Source of the DNA: Allium sativum
Lineage: Eukaryota > Streptophyta > Magnoliopsida > Asparagales > Amaryllidaceae
Length of the DNA stretch: 64,000 nt
Direction of reading: 5' to 3'
Assembly: GCA_030737875.1 (NCBI GenBank)
Contig: CM060922.1
Coordinates: 235,022,335-235,086,334, forward strand
Below the pieces are notes generated by a model that was given only the letters and a program-made list of their open reading frames with translations, was not told the origin of the DNA and searched no databases. Of this stretch, positions 44,321-56,310 are shown piece after piece (position 1 is the first letter of the stretch; each line of letters starts with the position of its first letter). A program made the position numbers and the translations under genes.

Positions 44321-47300
44321 CACTACAACAAAATGACCATATTACAATGGTGGAACACCGTTGTAATATACATTTTACAACGGTGGGCTAACCGTCGTGT
44401 ATTAAGAAGTTGTAATAGACTAAATTTTTTTACAACTTTTTTGCACCGTTGCAACATCGTTGTAATATGATGTTTTACAACTTTTTCCACCGTTGTAATA
44501 AACTCTATTACAACAGTTAGGCACCGTTGTTGTAATTTTTACAACTATTTATAATCGTTGTGATATATTTTATTTCAACTTTTATTTTATATTTGTTATA
44601 TATCCACATATTATATGCATAAGAATCTATATACATTACATCTCATATAAAAATAAATATTTATATTGAATAGAATGTTATTGCAAAGAATTCGATACTC
44701 AAATATTTATTTTATTCAATTAAATATAGAACTCACTATTACAAAATAAAGTCAACCACATACATACATTCCTCACTACAGTCTAATCACTCAGTACACT
44801 CGGTTACATATACACTTTCATATAACACATACACTTTCATATAATTATACATATACACTGACAAACATCGAGTCTTTATATGCTCCACCATCCAGTCTAG
44901 TCATCTGCAAAGCATTTAATGATAATTAAGAACATTCGAAAACTAAATATGGCAGCAAAGCATAATCATACCAGCATAAACATCACAGTTGATTGATTCT
45001 GATTTTTAGGTAGATTAAGAACATACGAAAACATGAGCTGATTAATGATAATGAATTCATAACATCTACAGTATGATCTATGTCACTATAATTTCCAATG
45101 AAAGAAATATGACACAAAGTCTGTGTGCATAAGTAGAGAAAATATTGTAGTCCTGGTAACCCTGGTTTTAGCCCATTTTAAGAGTAAATGGAAGTTTAAT
45201 TATATTACAATACAACATAACATAGAACTATAACTTATCAAACATACCGTTATCATGTGGTTTCAATATACCTGACAGAATTATGGATGTATCAACTTCG
45301 CGTAGAGCTTCACGGCTTATATAAGAACATCACTTCAAACTCATATCCATGCATCGACTAACTGCATCTTCCTTATCTCCAATCAAAATTCAAACCGACA
45401 TACCACCAATAATCAATCACCTTCCATCCATACACCATCCACATTAGTGGAAAAACAAATGCAACCACATAACCGCAAATCACAATGATCATCCTGAAAC
45501 ATAACTCACTTCAGATGGCAGGAGCACCACGAGCATCCCTCCTCCATCACCCACCATTCCACAACTGCAATTCAATCCACTCTTTAACCAGCGCACAACA
45601 ACAAAACATACTCCATCAACAGACCAACACCACTGCCTTCATCAACAGCTGCTGCAATGACTGATCAATCAATCTCCACCAAAATCATTTCCCAATCTCA
45701 AACCAAATCTGCAATCTTCGATCACCCGACAGCTTAAATCATAATCGCATCCACCTGAAATTCTTCCAGCATCATCTGCAATGCGAAAACCATTATTGAA
45801 TTAATCGTTATCACCTGGTTTCAATATTCTAGACCAAAATAAATAACGATACACCAATTTTTTCTTAAAATCAAAAACGGAAAAAACAAAATATTATCAT
45901 TTGAAAATGCAAGTAAAAAGGGAAATACATAAATTATGTACCTTTTGTTCTTCTCGACAAGCGAGAAACAAATTATAATCGAAGACCTGTACCATGCACT
46001 GGACTTGCCTGTTGTCGTATTCTTGGCCGAAATCTGAGAATCTTCGCGGCCTTATCTCACCTAATTAGAGTTACACCTGACACAAGTCATCATCGCAGGA
46101 AGTCTGGAGTCGCGCTAGCCATGTGCTTTGCCTGGAAAGCTCCTGCTCTCTCGTTCCTTAAGTCGAGAATCTAAATCATCTCTCACTCGATTGTGATGAA
46201 TCATGAATAAAATTAAGGGATTTCTTGAAGCCCTAGACTAATTTGGGGGAGGCGAATGAGTTAGTATTTGAAAGTATGGATGAAATAAGGAACGAGTTAG
46301 TCATAATTTGGGGGAGGCGAACAAAATAAAAAGCAGGCATCGCTTAATGGAAAATTTAGTGAGGCCGCCTAAAGTTTTAGTTGCCGCTTCTTCTTTTCAA
46401 ACAAATTAAGTCCTAAAATTTTAGTTGCCGCTTCTTCCTTTTCGAATAGTGAAGTCTACAACTTTTTTGATTTAAGCTAATGCATGTAATTGGCATTCAG
46501 GTGCTAATGCGTGTAATTGGAGTTTTAGTGCTAACGCGTGTAATTGAAGCTAATGCCTAAAATAGTAAATATTGGATATTGATCCTAATTATTAATTATT
46601 ACTTTTTAGTCAATAACAGAGATTATTAACTACTAATAATCGATATTAAATATTGTATTTCAATATCAAATTGCTTTAAACACTCACATTTTTTCAAGTT
46701 TTATGGATATTTCAAAATTCAATTGAAGTAATTTCAACTTTTCAAAATTTCCAAAATATAATTATAATTAGTGAATAATAAAAAATAAATTCGAACTAGC
46801 AAACAAATATTAATCACTAGTTATTACTTATTTACAATTAATTATCGCTTCTTAATTATAATTATTATTTATTATATGTTCATTGTAATTTAATATCTTT
46901 TATTAAAAGTTAACTATTATGTACTACCGATTATCAATTATTAAAGACTAATTATTAATAGTAATTATTGATGTGTAAGGTTACTAATAAATATTAATTA
47001 TTCTTAAACATTATTATTATTATTAATTGATAAATATTATTGATTCCCAAGTTTATTATTAATTATTATTATTATTAAATATTAATATAATTAGTTATTA
47101 AATATAGATAATATAAACATGATGTTTGTAATAGGCATCTATTACAACTAATAAAATGAAAAGTTGTGATATATATGTTTATTACAACTTTAGAGAGCTG
47201 ACAGTTGTAAAAAAACATTTATTACAACAGTGCTTTCCGCCCAGTTGTAAAAAAGCATTTATTACAACTGTGCTTTTTCACACAGTTGTAAAATTAGAGT

Positions 47301-47326
47301 TGTAATACGGTGTTTTTGTTGCAGTG
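44321..47326. mobile_element. CACTA-2: non-autonomous CACTA transposon in Tek-C left LTR
   Basis: It starts cactacaacaaaa and ends tttttgttgcagtg. The inverted ends match except for one base in the first thirteen. Flanked by atc at 44318-44320 and 47327-47329. The right LTR has the empty site at about 61333-61335 (cccaatcaaaacc), which confirms both borders. Subterminal repeats caccgttgtaata and ttattacaact recur at 44345-44530 and 47130-47300. Length 3006 bp. No transposase frame. It lies about 200 bp downstream of the LTR TATA box, within the leader. Confidence 0.93.
44600..47120. other. interior of CACTA-2 without recognised genes
   Basis: AT-rich, with a less AT-rich section at 45280-46240 in which the minus strand could hold an old leader or exon, but no frame is convincing. 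46560-47100 is almost pure A/T with many taataatta runs. Confidence 0.55.
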
Positions 47327-47589
47327 ATCAAAACCCTAGGTCCATTTAACCCCAAACCACCGTCGGAGGTCTTCCCCGCCACCACCACTTGGCCGCGACT
47401 TCCTCAACCACATTCCACCCCTGCGACTGACGTGAAACAACCCCTCCTTCGCATTAACAACCAAAAAAACAGCAAGTTTTTCCTTTCTTTTCTATTTTTA
47501 AAGAACATTTTTTTTTAACTTATTAAAAGTGGCAATTAAAAGCCTTGATTCGTATGAAGTAAAGTTTAGATTTCTATTCATGAAAAGAT

Positions 47590-48120
47590 AGGATTTTTAT
47601 TTGAATAAAGCCATTAACTTTAATTATATAAAGATACGATTATTAATCGTATAAAGATATGATTTTTGATCGAATAAAAATATGATTTTTATTTGTTAAC
47701 AAAAGTTTGATTTAAGAAGATCGAATTTTTATAAAGCAAAAAGATCGAATTTTTATAAAGTAGAAAGATTTGATTTTTGAATATAAAAAGGTAAGATTTT
47801 TATATGTTATAAGACTAGATTTTTATACATAAAAATATATGATCTTTGTTTATGGAAAGTTATGATTTTTATCGTTCATGTAGTAAGATAAAAATAAAAA
47901 TTTTATCTATGTAAAGAGATAAAAATTTGATCTTTATATATGTAGGGATATAATAAAAATGTGATTTTTATTATATGTATAACGATATAAAAATATGATA
48001 TTTATATATACGAAATAGCGGTATAAAAATATGATTTTTATTTAAATAACTTCGTTTTAAGAATGAGATTTTTATAAAATAAACTTCATATTAAAAATGT
48101 GATTTTTGATATAAATTACG
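47590..48120. repeat. GATTTTTAT-dense block of Tek-C left LTR
   Basis: More than fifteen copies of gatttttat-like words at irregular 20-35-base spacing, often preceded by aaagata or aaaaatat. Matched by 61600-62150 in the right LTR. Confidence 0.75.
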
Positions 48121-51100
48121 TAAAATAGATCTCGTTGGAAAACACGGCGAAGATTTTCTACATAAGAAGAGTCGTGGCGTTTGGTTTAGCTTCTAGGTGA
48201 GAACTTCTCATTTTAAATTTTATTTTCTATTAAGATATATAGATATACTAGGATGCTGACGGTTCTTAGCAGTACCCAACACCCATCGTACACAGACCAT
48301 GGACGACTTGTTTTGATTTTATTGTGATGTGGTTTTTGGTTTGGTTGATTAAATTGGTTTGTAATGTGAAATCGGATTGATTAGATTGGTATGTGTATGG
48401 CGTGGGCCATTATTAGACTAGTGGTAAGGCTAGGCCTTATCTCGTTTCTAGTATCGCACCGTTATGCTGCCGAAATTTTCTATAATATATTGGATAAATA
48501 AAAATATCATTTTTACTGTGTAAATGAATCGAATAAATAATTTGTCGTTAAAAACATAATTTTTAACGTGTATGTGAATAAAATAAATATTCATTTACAA
48601 ATCATGCGATTTGTTTATGTAAACTGATTTGACTGATATTGATTGGGACGATAAGTTTTACACATCACTAAAGTGCACGAATAATATTCAGTATTTGTTG
48701 GTTGAAAACCCACACGGGTGTTGGGATGATATTTGACGTACACTAATCCCAGCTGTTTAGTGGTATGTCAATCGTTAAGTTGACAGACTGTTGTAAGCGT
48801 TAAATATTTACATTTAATGCTTATACAGTGTAGAACGCACTCTGGTTAATGGTTGATTGTTTATCATGGCTGTTGTATACATGTTGTATGAAATCCATAT
48901 AATCACATTGTATGGTGATTGAATGTGTCTGATTCCTGTTCAGAAAGATGTAAGATTTTAGAAATAACAAATATTTTAAATAAAGACTATTTAAAATAAT
49001 ATTCAGTAAAGAAATAAAATATTGAAATACGAGAATCCGTATTGATTAGAATGGCGCCATTTTAATGCGAAAGATATTTATATCGATTTTATTCGTTTTA
49101 ACGAATATCGATAAGGAAGAGATTTCAAAATCCGATATTTTGAAAATATTATCATCAAAATATTTTAATGGTAGAGATTATTCAATTTTGATTTAAAATT
49201 GAAGTAAAAGTGGATATCGTTTTAAAACGAATTTATAAAATACGTTTGAACGAAATATACATAATATATATATTTAATAGCCTGAATAGAACGCGCCGCG
49301 CCACGACCATTTGCGAATTTCGACCATTGACTTCGTATTGATGTTACGGGAGATCTGACCGTCGGATTCTCCTAAAACCGAAACCGTTGGGTTCGTATCA
49401 TAAAGAGCTTTCCAACAAATATAAGAAATTTGAAATCTAACTGTTGGATTTGGAATTATGTCGAAATAAAATTTGGAAAAGGTCGTTCTAAGAGCAGTTC
49501 GACGACCGTTGATGGAAATCGACTGTACGGACCTTGATAAAATTATTAAAAATATTGATAATTTGTGAAAAATCACAATAAATGATTTGGGAAGAATTGG
49601 GATGAAAAACTCAATATTTGAAAAGATAAAAATAGGTTTTTATCGAATTGAACTAGTTATTAACTAGAATTAAAATCCAATTATTTTAAGGAAATATATG
49701 GGATTGAGAATGAATTTTAAAATAACCAGAATTTCCAATATATGAATTGGAATGGATTTGAATTGAAATCATCTTCGGGATATTTCGATGTTCGATTTCG
49801 TGATTATACAAGTATTGTTATGGAAATTCGAAAGATATATTTATATCGTTATTTCCAATACGATATTTGTTGCTTTCAGAATTCGATATTGAATATAATC
49901 CGATATATTTTCTATTCAGAGCCTTATACTTAATATCGAATTGGATTTTGGGTTTGTCGTGAATGGTGCCTTCACTAACTCTGTTCTTAAGCCCAGTGGA
50001 GTTAAGAAAACTAGAAATCAACTGAAGGTTAGCTAAGTTGAATGGTTTCCTGGGTATTGATTTGATGTTGGTTTCGGCCTTCGGGATTAATACTTAGGGA
50101 ATTGTTCTCTTACTGATTTACGGTTCGAGACTAATGGAATGGGATTTTGGGTTTGCCGTGAACGGTGTCTTTACTAACACTGTTCTTAAACCTGGTTGAG
50201 CTAAGGAAATTAGAAACTAACCGGAGATTAGTTAAGTCGAATAGTTTCCTGGGTATTGATCTGATGTGGGTTTCGGCCTTTGGGATTAACACTTAGGGAA
50301 TTGTTCTCTTACTAATTCACGGTTAGAGATTAATGGAATGTGATTTTGGGTTTATCGTGAGTTGTGTTTTAAATGACATTAGTTCTTTAACCCGGTTAAA
50401 GATAAGATTAATTTCTTAACTTTGAAAGGTCATTAAGTAATGATTTTTGAGATTAAAACTGAATTAGAGTTTCAATGAATCTTTAATTAGATTGAAAGGT
50501 GAATGTGATAATTAAAATTATCAATTCAAGAAAATGATCGATAATGGAGTACCACCAGTTTTACTCCAAGCCATAGTTAAATCTTTAATTAGATTTGACC
50601 GAGAAATGGTAATTAATATTTACCGATAACACTGTGGTGTTAGATATGGAGTATTACCAGTTTTGCTCCATGGTATGAATAGGTTGGGATTGGAAAATAT
50701 AATAAATGATTACTTCGGTATGGTTCGCTAATCCCGACTAGTTTGGAAAACCTTAGTAATGTTTAAATTGTGAAAAAAAATATTTGAATAAAAGAATATT
50801 CTGGGTTGGAATGAGGCGTATGTTGTGTTTGTGTAACACTTATTTATTATGTATGCGAGTCATTCGGAAAGACCGGGTTTATCCCATTCAGAGTAACTGA
50901 TACGACGATATGTCAACGATGAAGACGGTGGCCGAAGACCGGAGATCTTCACATCGTTTGGATGATTTCTGCCATCTTGATTGGGCTATACACCCAAGAC
51001 GATGGAAAAGGTGGTGATCGTCCAGACGTACTTGGAGATCAACGGATATGCGAGGACCTCACTCTTGTGTTGGGCATATGGGAGGCGGAATAAGGTGCCT

Positions 51101-51664
51101 ACGATTTCGTTCAGACCCAGAATGAACTTGTAAATGGACTGTGTGTCTGACATTGGAAATCATTCTGTGCGATTGATTGATATCGGTTGCATGGGGTGGT
51201 TTGCCTGTGTGGCATGCTAAGATGCAAATGATCAAGGCTTCTGTTGAAAAGCAGAATCTTGTGGTTGATGGTCAAAGCACGGCTTTATATAGCGTAGCTT
51301 TGTGTATGGCGTTAATTTAAATTGGAATGATATTCAGAAAGCTTTGTATCCGTATATAGCGTAGCTTTGTGTATAGCAGATTTATATTCACAGGATCCTG
51401 ATTTACATCTGGAATGATATTCGGAAAGCTCTGTATCCGTATATTTTATTCAGTTGTGTTTTGTATTATTTTCCACTGCAGTAATGTATTTAAATCTCTG
51501 ATATTTTTGTGATTTAAATTATTTGTTCATACTCTGTATATTCTTGTACTCTGATTTAAATTGTTGTAATAAGCAATAAAACGTTCTTCTGTTTGTGTTC
51601 TGATTCGTCTTGTCCTCAAAGCAATTCGTTCTTTCCTTCACGGGGAAGTTACGGGTTCTTACAG

Positions 51665-51676
51665 TGGTATCAGAGC
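51665..51676 (+). other. primer binding site of Tek-C (initiator tRNA-Met)
   Basis: tggtatcagagc, two bases after the left LTR end (51663). Confidence 0.9.
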
Positions 51677-52693
51677 TTTTGTTTACAAGGCTCGAGAACA
51701 AGTCACATTAGAACCGAACGAAAGAATTCATCAGAGATTGGATTAGTAATATCTAATAAGAATGACTCGTTAGAGATAGGATCAGTAGTATCCTAGAATG
51801 AGTGTGAAGAGTGTTGTTTTTAAAAATAAAAGTAAAAACAAACTTTTTTTTAGAAATTTAAACTTTATTATTCGTATTTGAATATTTATTTTGTATTGAA
51901 TTTGGACAATCGAGTATATAAAGGTTTTGCATATACGCCTTGCAAACGTATGTTCGAAGTTTTAATATACTAGATAGATATAGAATCACACTCTAGTCGC
52001 CGGGAGATGATTCTGATGATTGATATATCATCATCAGAGTTTATGTTTGAGTCTCGAAAGTGGGATATTTAAATATTTCCAATAGACTGGTGTGAGAACC
52101 AAAACTAGATAGGGCTTATTGTTGTGACTTGGCATCAAAAATTGGATTTTTGACTATGTAAAAATTATGAATTTGAAACGTTAATCAACTAATTGATTGC
52201 TGGTTGAGTTATTTGATTATTAGTTTAACTAATAGAATGGTTGAAACCAATTTGTACACGAACGATAAATATAGCCAAATTGTGTCAAATATTGAACCGA
52301 ATTGAAAATTATTGCATTTAGATATATGTACATGTGTATACATTGAACATGTCATTGCAAAGAGGCGAGAGAAGAGGAATAAAATTATTTGCCCGATTTC
52401 TTAGTGTTTTTGATGATTTTATGAGCCGATAGGCTAGCCGCTTGGCTGTTTCTTTTTCTTTTTGAGATCAGAAGACCTGTATGGCAATTTCGGGATTTTC
52501 CCGGTGCTCCCGTGCAGGGGAGGTTATGGCGATTTTTTTCGAAAATTTAGGGCATTAGCCAAATTTTTGAAAAATTTGAAAAGTTTTAGAAACTGAAAAG
52601 TTAAAAAACTTGAGCCATAATTAAAATAATGAAAGTTGACTTGATTATAAAACGACTTTCAGCTTCGTTCCTTTTTGAGGATGAAAAGATTTT
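51677..52693. other. Tek-C interior, non-coding
   Basis: About 1 kb between primer site and purine tract. Frames are at most 67 codons with no Gag, protease or polymerase features. Packaging signals would be expected near the primer site but cannot be recognised by eye. Confidence 0.75.
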
Positions 52694-52706
52694 AAGTTGG
52701 GGAGAT
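52694..52706 (+). other. polypurine tract of Tek-C
   Basis: aagttggggagat immediately before the right LTR. It is preceded by tttttgaggatgaaaag, a counterpart of the conserved pre-PPT segment of Tek-A/B. Confidence 0.8.
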
Positions 52707-53099
52707 TGTAACAACCCGGAAAATTTGAGCCAATTTAAAATTTTAATTTTGGCATTTTAATGAATTTTGATTATTTAAAATGAATATTTTAAATAATAAC
52801 GACGAAAAATTAATTTAAAGCAAAGTTAAAAACGAATAAATTTATTTTAATTATATAACGAGTCTGAAATGTCGCGGTAGTTCAAAAATTCGATTACAAA
52901 TTTCAAATGAATATACATAATTCAATATAAGTCAGAATTGAACGAAACAAGAAATATTTGAATCTGTTTAATCATATCTTCCTAACGAAGCTAAGAAACT
53001 GCGATTTTACTTTAGAAGTTGAAAGATATGCCCAATTTAAAATTCAGAAAAGCCACTGTGGAATTTATGCGTATTACTTACACTACACTGGATAGCAGA

Positions 53100-53590
53100 A
53101 ACAAAAGCGTTTAGGATGCGTACTCCATTAATTCACGCCTTCTACCTCTTTCCTTTCTCTCTTCGCTCTTTTGCAATATATAACTGAACCGGTTACCCTC
53201 TCCTCCCCCAACATTCCCTTCTACTACAAGTGATATCTCACTCTTCTCTGCTCCTACAATGTATCGCTCTTTTCAATGCTAATAATCTGCCTTTATATCC
53301 ACTTCTCTTTCGTACGGTTTTCTTTCCAGCCTTTTTCCACAACCAATTTGTCCCCGTTTCATCCTGATCCTAATTAACGCTCTTATCAGCCCTACTATTC
53401 CAAACTCTCCCATAAACGCCTTCTGCCTTCTAATTTACCTAACTTCCCTAATACCGTCCTTAAATCAACTTACCGAGTTGTTTTTATCTTCCCATATTTC
53501 CCCATATTTGATTTCCCAAATCCTCAACCAACAGTAACAACCGAGATCAATTGCTTATTTCCGAATGAAAGATCGATTTTACAGGTGCGT
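53100..53590 (+). promoter_or_regulatory. promoter/leader-like region of Helitron cargo
   Basis: Strong C/T bias (ctctttcctttctctcttcgc), TATA-like caatatataac at 53173-53183, and a good donor, ttttacag/gtgcgtt, near 53584. This resembles a plant gene's 5' untranslated exon. The coding part was not identified. Confidence 0.35.
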
Positions 53591-55652
53591 TAAATTTCTG
53601 TGTACATTAACATCACTATTTTGGTACTCCCCGTTTCTTTGTTAGTTTTAGATTGTACACAGTGACCAATCGTGTAACAGTTTGAGGTTTTCGGTTCCGA
53701 TGTACAAATGGAAGCCAATGAATAATGGTATGTTGATATAACTGCAATGGAATAATGGTACGTTTTTTGTCAATAGGTTACTGTTATATTTAACTGTGTA
53801 TTTCTGACGTTAGGTAATTTTTCTTTACTTTTCAATTTTGGTCTTATTCCTAATTTTATTGTTGTGGAAAAATTGTACTGTGCCATTACTTCATGAAATC
53901 AGTGTTCTACTTTATTTTATTTTGGGATTAATGTGTTTTCTTACTTCATTTTCCTTGGAACAAAGGTTTGATGTTTCGAAAGAGACAATTTTGTCATATC
54001 GTTGGATTATAATAAGAAAACTGATTGGCAGAATATTTAGTATTCTCATTCATTGATGTTACCCGGTGTATATTCAAATTACATGTAGAGTTTAAAAACC
54101 TTATTGCGTCGCTCCCATTTGGGGTAGTTCTTTATGCCCTTAAGCGCTCCCATAATTTAGTTTAGTCATTATCTCTCTAATGCCCAAATTTGCACCATAT
54201 TGAGCTATTCTTCTACCCATACGTTTTTCCTCAATTGCAATTATCGTCTGCGAATAGCTTCTGTTTATTTAAAGTTTACATACATGTTATCTCATGTATG
54301 TCCAAATACTATTTTTTTGCGTGCTTTCACTATTTTTCCTGTTCGTTTAAAATATATGTTGTTAGTAGGTTATTCTATTGCCATGTTTTTGCGTCTAGGT
54401 TGGCTTTTACAATTTTAGCTCCAATACTTTATTGTTCTTTATCCAAGTTATATAATGTGCAATTATTTTATAAAATATTCAAGAAATTTGGTTCTTATGG
54501 TTGATGGGTTTCATAGTCAAGGTTACCCAGTATATATTTCATTTCAAGTTTCAGAATTGTTAATTTAAATAAAATGTAAATAAGTTCAATGTTATGTTTA
54601 TAATATTCGGTTCTATTATACACTGCTAATACATTATCTATTTTGAATTTGGAAAACTGTCTTATAATATAAAATTCGAAATTATTTTCCACTGGGTTAA
54701 GTATATTTGTTATTTGTGGCTCCACTGATGATTTTTGGTCGACGTGAATTGCGATATTGTGTTGGGCACTGAGGAAAGATAGTTGATATAGACTCATATA
54801 TAAATAAGGCGCTATGAAAGATTGAGAAAGAATGAGAGCATGCGAGTATTATGCCAGCATTTATTCTGCAACAATTGAACACTTTGTTCGGACTCTCGTT
54901 GTACTTAGGGTGTTGAACAATGCGCTAAAGACAAGTTGAAAATTAGAATTGGAGCAGCGCATGCAACAAAAGGAGGCAGAAGACATATCTTTATTGACCT
55001 ATGTTTCTTAACATCATTGCTCATGCCTTACAATTTTATTATTTAAAGTAGTTATTACTCCGATGTTATCCATACATATGTCTTCCATGTTGTATGTGTC
55101 TATAATGCCACCCGAAATTCACCTTTAGACAAAATTTGTGTTCTAAGTGTTGGAAGCTCAATTGTAAGCCGATTACTAGGAAGTTAGTTTTACTTCCTTT
55201 ATCTATGCATGCATATATTTTATTACAGGCTAATTTTATTTTTCTATCTTATAGTTCATGGGATACATCGAATGTTGCTAAGCAAAGATAGGGCTCAAAG
55301 GCTGCTGTTTTCAGATTAGATGTGCTTGTAGTAAGTATCCTTTTTTATACCGTCTTCCTACCATTTTGAGATAATCTTGATAGCTTATTTTAGCTTTATA
55401 CAAGTTTAAGAAATGGATTCAAATATAGATGAATTTCTGACCATACTTAGTTGAAAAACATTTTCCAATCAAATAATGGTGGTGTTGTAGGTGGAATGAA
55501 TTAAAACGTTAAATATGGTTAAAGTATTCTGCTGCTATCGGAAGTAGACTTAGTATATCACAATCTCCTTCAACCATTTGTTATAATATAGTTCCGCAGT
55601 TGATCAGAAACTGAAATAAGTTTTGAGAACCAGGATATTTAGTAATTATAAA

Positions 55653-55723
55653 CATATACATATACATATACATACATACATATATGTATGTATGTATGTA
55701 TATATATGTGTGTGTGTGTGTGT
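55653..55723. repeat. microsatellite (TACA/TATG/TG)n
   Basis: Compound tacata, tatgta and tgtg runs. Reading frames over it (many YIYIHTY) are repeat artefacts. Confidence 0.9.
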
Positions 55724-56191
55724 ATTCGAAAATGGGTTCATAACTAACAAATATGGTACGTGCATTAGAATGCAACAAAGTTTCCAGATCTCGATTACAG
55801 GAATTAACCCTGTTTTGCTTTTGACAAATCAAAATTTGTTTACCAGATGTCCTTTCTAATACAGATGATGCCTGATAATCTTCAATGTAAAATTCAGTCC
55901 CAAAACTGGCATACAATTTAATAAGCAGTAACCAATTGCCGTAACACATTGGTCTTCGATACTCTTATATATAGAACTTTCCCAATCCCAAAATCAAGTA
56001 TAGATCACCAAAATTATAGTATCGCAGATCTGAATCAGACGCCTTAACAACTTAGTTGCCACGAATACGGAAAAACCAACTTCACTGTCATCCTAATTTC
56101 GATTTGAAGTAGGAGTTGAATGGCACAAGATGTTGGAAAATTGAAACCCGAATTCGCTTAAAAACACATTCCCACTTTATTGACTGGGTTT

Positions 56192-56274
<83 letters not shown>

Positions 56275-56310
56275 CGTGCGCGCATGTGCATGTGCATGTG
56301 CGTGCATGTA
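56192..56310. repeat. compound microsatellite (TA)n(TG)n(CG/TG)n
   Basis: Runs of ta, then about 17 tg, then tgcg/tgca units. The cysteine-valine-rich frames over it are artefacts. Confidence 0.9.

Larger units (their letters stand above)
43223..51663 (+). repeat. left LTR of Tek-C (interrupted by CACTA-2)
   Basis: It ends ...gggttcttaca at 51663, directly before the primer site. Collinear with 52707-64000 once CACTA-2 (left) and the Helitron (right) are taken out. Contains a TATA-rich promoter (44106-44120), a pyrimidine-rich leader, and a GATTTTTAT-dense block at 47590-48120. The frames seen in it are short and not conserved as coding between the two LTRs. Confidence 0.85.
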
